Below, one piece after another: positions 60,781 to 64,000 of a DNA stretch of 64,000 nt. Source of the DNA: Arthrobacter sp. APC 3897 (GTDB lineage: Bacteria; Actinomycetota; Actinomycetes; Actinomycetales; Micrococcaceae); NCBI RefSeq assembly GCF_030407495.1, contig NZ_JASDDG010000006.1, forward strand, positions 50,097 to 114,096. Direction: 5' to 3'. The translations under genes and the position numbers were made by a program. Below the pieces are notes generated by a model, which was not told where the DNA came from, did no database searches, and was given only the letters and a program-made list of their open reading frames with translations. Position 1 is the stretch's first letter. Each line of letters begins with the position of its first letter.

Positions 60781-60818
60781 GTGCACAGTTAGCCAACCAG
60801 TGCTCACTCAAAGCCAAG
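60781..60818. promoter_or_regulatory. AraC-type operator upstream of the APC permease
   Basis: GTGCAC (60781-60786) followed, 11 bases on from its first base, by GCCAAC-CAGTGCTCAC-T-CAAAGCCAAG. Two GCCAA half-sites are 21 bases apart in the same direction, as in AraC-family targets. Almost the same sequence is at 62445-62482. Confidence 0.7.
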
Positions 60819-60898
60819 CGGACATAGTGTGGCGTGCCCCACAGTGGAATCAACCCCTCCGGGGTGCACCCGCTTCACCTCGTCCGTCAGGAGACACT

Positions 60899-62422
60899 GT
60901 GTCCTCTTCCCTCCAGCAGCAGCGCAGCCCCGGCACGGGCCTGGGCAAAAGGCGCCTGGGCGTTCCCGCCCTGGTCTTCATGATCATTGCCGCTTCCGCT
61001 CCGCTGACCGTTGTAGCCGGCGGCGTCACCAGCAACTACGCCGTTACCGGTCTGACGGGCATTCCACTGTCCTTTATTGTTCTGGGGGCCGTGCTGCTGC
61101 TGTTCACCGTGGGCTATTCGGCCATGAGCCGGCAGATACACAATGCCGGCGCGTTCTACGCCTACATTGCCCGGGGGCTGGGCAAGCCTGCCGGCGTGGG
61201 AGCAGCGTGGGTGGCCCTGATGGCATACAACGCCATGCAGATCGGGATCTACGGCATGTTCGGGTTCGCCCTGTCCTCCTTCATCAGCGGCCTCACCGGC
61301 GCTGAACCGGCCTGGTGGCTCTGTGCGCTGGCCGGCTGGGTGGTTGTTGCCGTGCTGGGCGTCAACAAGGTGGACCTGTCCGCCAGGGTGCTGGGCACCG
61401 TGGTGGCCCTGGAATTCCTGGTGGTCATTGTGTATGACCTCCTCTCCGTCGCCGGTGCCCCAGAGGGCATCAGCGCCGCCTCGCTAGCCCCGTCGGGTCT
61501 GTTCACCGCCGGCGTGGGCGCCGCCCTCGCGTTCAGCATCGCCGCGTTCATGGGTTTCGAGTCCGGTGCCATCTACAACGAAGAGGTCAAGGATCCCCGG
61601 AACACCGCACGCCGGGCCACCTTCATCGCCATCATGATCATTGCCGGCTTCTACGCCTTCTCGGCCTGGGCGATGTCCGTAGGCGAAGGTGACAGCCGGG
61701 TCATTGCCCGTTCCGCCGAGCTCGGCCCTGACCTGGTGTTCGTCTTCCTGGCAGAGCGGGTGCCGGCATGGGCGGTGGACCTCTCCTCGCTGCTGTTCGT
61801 GACCAGCCTGCTGGCGGCGCTGGTTGCCTTCCACAACGTCGTGGCACGCTACTTCTTCGCCCTGGGCCGCGAGGGCGTGCTCCCCCCGGCACTCGCCGCA
61901 ACCAGCCGGCGGACCCAGGCCCCGGTGGTGGGATCGCTGGCGCAGTCCGGTATCGCCGCCGTCGTACTGGTTGCCTTCGCCGCGGCAGGCAACGGCTCCG
62001 AGGCAGGGCCGCTGTTCCCCGTGGTCACGCTGTTCACCTGGCTGACAAACATGGGCGCTTTTGGACTGGTGCTGCTGATGGCGCTGACGTCCTTTGCCGT
62101 GGTGGGATACCTGGGACGCCACGGCGCGGACTGCAGCACCTGGACACGGCTGCTTGCACCGACAACCGCGGGGATTGCCCTTATGGCATTGTTCGCCGTC
62201 ATTGTGGCCAACTTCGATGTGCTCATTGGATTGGAGGAAGCCGGCACCCTGGGCTGGCTGCTCCCGGTTATCGTTCTGGCTCCCGGGTTGATCGGCATGC
62301 TGTGGGCGCTGGAACTTCGGCGCCGCCGGCCGAAGGTGTATGCCGGAATCGGCTACGGCGGCGAGGCCGGGGAACCCGCCGGTGAGCCAACGCGGGAGGC
62401 TGCTGTTCCGCCGCGCAGCTAA
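60899..62422 (+). CDS. APC-family amino acid/amine permease
   Basis: 507 aa from GTG 60899, preceded by CAGGAGA. About twelve membrane segments: LGVPALVFMIIAASAPLTVVAGG, AFYAYIARGLGKPAGVGAAW, AAFMGFESGAIYNEEVKDPRNTARRA and a C-terminal cytoplasmic tail. The FESGAIYNEE motif is characteristic of APC members. It likely imports the amine substrate of the copper amine oxidase (inference). An open frame begins at 60800 but that part contains the operator. Confidence 0.88.
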   Translation: MSSSLQQQRSPGTGLGKRRLGVPALVFMIIAASAPLTVVAGGVTSNYAVTGLTGIPLSFIVLGAVLLLFTVGYSAMSRQIHNAGAFYAYIARGLGKPAGVGAAWVALMAYNAMQIGIYGMFGFALSSFISGLTGAEPAWWLCALAGWVVVAVLGVNKVDLSARVLGTVVALEFLVVIVYDLLSVAGAPEGISAASLAPSGLFTAGVGAALAFSIAAFMGFESGAIYNEEVKDPRNTARRATFIAIMIIAGFYAFSAWAMSVGEGDSRVIARSAELGPDLVFVFLAERVPAWAVDLSSLLFVTSLLAALVAFHNVVARYFFALGREGVLPPALAATSRRTQAPVVGSLAQSGIAAVVLVAFAAAGNGSEAGPLFPVVTLFTWLTNMGAFGLVLLMALTSFAVVGYLGRHGADCSTWTRLLAPTTAGIALMALFAVIVANFDVLIGLEEAGTLGWLLPVIVLAPGLIGMLWALELRRRRPKVYAGIGYGGEAGEPAGEPTREAAVPPRS

Positions 62423-62444
62423 CCGCACGGCAAAACCGCAGGGC

Positions 62445-62482
62445 GTGCACGTTTTGCCAAGCAGTGCTCACGCAAAGCCAAC
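62445..62482. promoter_or_regulatory. AraC-type operator upstream of the aldehyde dehydrogenase
   Basis: GTGCAC (62445-62450) then GCCAAG-CAGTGCTCAC-G-CAAAGCCAAC, with the same spacing as the element at 60781-60818. The differences are few (two C/G changes, one T/G, and the bases between GTGCAC and GCCAA). Confidence 0.7.
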
Positions 62483-62549
62483 CGCCGGCACCATGGTGTG
62501 CGTCACAGTTAATGGAAGACCCCGGACACATCCAGCAAAGGAGCAGGAC

Positions 62550-63977
62550 ATGCCTGTTGCAGACACGACACTTTCCTCTTACCAGGACCTCCTGTCCGCC
62601 GTTTCGGCAACCGGGGAAGGCCGGGACATTCTGGATCCGGCAACCGGCGAAGTGGTGGGCAAAGCACCGGTCCACAGCGTGCAGGACCTGGACAAGGCGC
62701 TGTCCGCCGCCCGTGCCGCGCAGCCGTACTGGGCCGCGCTTGGCCACACCGGCCGGCGCGAGGCCCTGATGAAGGCGGCCGACGCCGTCGACGCCTCGGC
62801 CGAAGCACTCGCCGAGCTGCTCTCCCGTGAGCAGGGCAAGCCGCTGAACGGTCCCAATGCCCGGTTTGAGGTGGGCGGCGCCGCCGCCTGGCTCCGTGCC
62901 GCTGCGTCCTTTGACCTGGAACCCGAGGTTCTGGTGGACGACGACGGCGGGCGGGCCGAGCTGCACTACCGCCCCCTGGGCGTAGTGGGCGCGATCGGCC
63001 CCTGGAACTGGCCCATGATGATCAGTGTCTGGCAACTGGCACCGGCCCTGCGGATGGGCAACACCGTGGTGATGAAGCCGTCCGAATACACGCCGCTGTC
63101 CGTGCTGGCGCTGGCTGCCGTACTCAACCAGGTCCTTCCTGCCGACGTGCTGCACGTAGTCTCCGGGGGCCGCGACGTCGGGGAAGCCCTCTCCGCCCAC
63201 CCGGACGTGGACAAGATCATGTTCACCGGTTCCACCGCCACCGGCAAGGCGATCATTCGGTCCTCGGCAGATACGGTGAAGCGCCTGACGCTGGAACTGG
63301 GCGGCAATGACGCAGGCATCGTGCTGCCTGACGCTGATCCAAAGGCCATCGCCCAGGATCTGTTCTGGGGCGCGTTCATCAACACCGGCCAAACCTGCGC
63401 TGCGATGAAGCGGCTCTATGTGCACGAGGACCTCTATGACGACGTCTGCGAAGCGCTGACCGAGGTGGCAGCGGGCATGCCGATGGGCGTGGGCCTGGAC
63501 GAGAACAACGTGCTGGGTCCGCTCCAGAATGAAGCGCAGTACAACATCGTGGCGGACCTGGTGGAACAGGCCAAAGCCTCCGGCGCCCGTGTGCTGCTGG
63601 GCGGCAATCCGGAACCCGGGCAGCCCGGTTACTTCTATCCCGCCACGCTGATCGCGGATATCGACCCGGCCAATGCGCTGGTGGTCAACGAACAGTTTGG
63701 GCCCGCGCTCCCCATCATCCGCTACTCCACCGTGGACCAGGCCGTGGAATGGGCCAACAGCCTGGACGTTGGCCTGGGAGCCTCAGTGTGGGGCACAGAC
63801 AAGGAAGCTGCCCGCGAGGTTGCCGCCCGGATCGAGGCCGGCACCGTGTGGATCAACAAGCACGGCACCGTGGACCCGCGTATCCCGTTCGGCGGTGCCA
63901 AGCAATCCGGTTACGGCCTGGAGTTCGGAGTCGAAGGGCTCAAGCACCTCGGCTCCCCGCAGGTCATCAGCTACTAG
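62550..63977 (+). CDS. Aldehyde dehydrogenase
   Basis: 475 aa from ATG 62550 with AAAGGAG ahead. NAD(P)-dependent ALDH: GPWNWPMMISVWQLAPALR, FTGSTATGKAI, catalytic Glu in LELGGNDAGIV, catalytic Cys in NTGQTCAAMKR, and VNEQFGPALPIIRY. It probably oxidises the aldehyde made by the copper amine oxidase to the arylacetic acid (inference from context; FeaB-like role). The reading frame extends upstream to 62340 within the permease gene, which is not functional sequence. The 23 bases after the stop hold nothing identifiable. Confidence 0.9.
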   Translation: MPVADTTLSSYQDLLSAVSATGEGRDILDPATGEVVGKAPVHSVQDLDKALSAARAAQPYWAALGHTGRREALMKAADAVDASAEALAELLSREQGKPLNGPNARFEVGGAAAWLRAAASFDLEPEVLVDDDGGRAELHYRPLGVVGAIGPWNWPMMISVWQLAPALRMGNTVVMKPSEYTPLSVLALAAVLNQVLPADVLHVVSGGRDVGEALSAHPDVDKIMFTGSTATGKAIIRSSADTVKRLTLELGGNDAGIVLPDADPKAIAQDLFWGAFINTGQTCAAMKRLYVHEDLYDDVCEALTEVAAGMPMGVGLDENNVLGPLQNEAQYNIVADLVEQAKASGARVLLGGNPEPGQPGYFYPATLIADIDPANALVVNEQFGPALPIIRYSTVDQAVEWANSLDVGLGASVWGTDKEAAREVAARIEAGTVWINKHGTVDPRIPFGGAKQSGYGLEFGVEGLKHLGSPQVISY

Positions 63978-64000
63978 CCGCCAACCTCCTCCCCCCCCAA

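Overview
This is a 64 kb piece of a high-GC actinobacterial chromosome, most likely from an Arthrobacter-type member of the Micrococcaceae. Supporting signs are the homoprotocatechuate dioxygenase, whose metal-site residues and spacing match the Arthrobacter/Brevibacterium type, the Arthrobacter-style copper amine oxidase, the actinobacterial PrmC-related methyltransferase, and several genes with a -10 box 5-8 bases before the start codon, as in leaderless actinobacterial mRNAs. I saw no rRNA, tRNA, CRISPR array, transposase or integrase.

Layout. 1-9 kb: partial FUSC membrane protein, HrpB helicase, a GXWXG/DUF4334 fusion, a PrmC-like methyltransferase and a monooxygenase-hydrolase fusion. 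9-11 kb: a decaying patch where adjacent GrpB and DJ-1/PfpI genes have each lost an internal block, then a lipoprotein. 11-20.6 kb: an EamA exporter divergent from a MocR regulator with overlapping start codons, FNT transporter, GT87 mannosyltransferase, DinB-like protein, beta-lactamase-like hydrolase, alpha/beta hydrolase, LtrA and an M23 peptidase. 20.6-28.6 kb: a minus-strand homoprotocatechuate (hpa) meta-cleavage operon with its GntR regulator and an MHS transporter. 28.6-32.4 kb: an AT-richer accessory islet with a SIR2-like protein, a Ser-Pro repeat protein and a truncated gene. 32.4-42 kb: alcohol dehydrogenase, UvrA-like ATPase, acetyltransferase, AI-2E transporter, CMD protein and a phosphoglucomutase-GH65 fusion. 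42.5-54.9 kb: an ABC/DUF6297 pair, three F420-reductase-like proteins (two close paralogues), old yellow enzyme, an amidase with its small partner, a methyltransferase, a bactofilin-like protein and a baeRF-type protein. 54.9-64 kb: an amine-catabolism locus with copper amine oxidase, amidohydrolase, TetR, a FeaR-like AraC regulator, an APC permease and an aldehyde dehydrogenase.

How the parts may work together (inference): the permease imports an aromatic amine, the amine oxidase makes the aldehyde, and the dehydrogenase makes an arylacetate. If that acid is, or becomes, 3,4-dihydroxyphenylacetate, the hpa operon takes it to pyruvate and succinic semialdehyde. The hydroxylase HpaBC is absent from this window. 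The permease and dehydrogenase genes share a long, nearly identical upstream element that is a good candidate for the AraC regulator's operator.

The most unusual items are the shared AraC-type element, the SIR2 islet, the FAH-RraA fusion inside the hpa operon, the monooxygenase-hydrolase fusion, and the overlapping leaderless divergent starts at 12083-12086.
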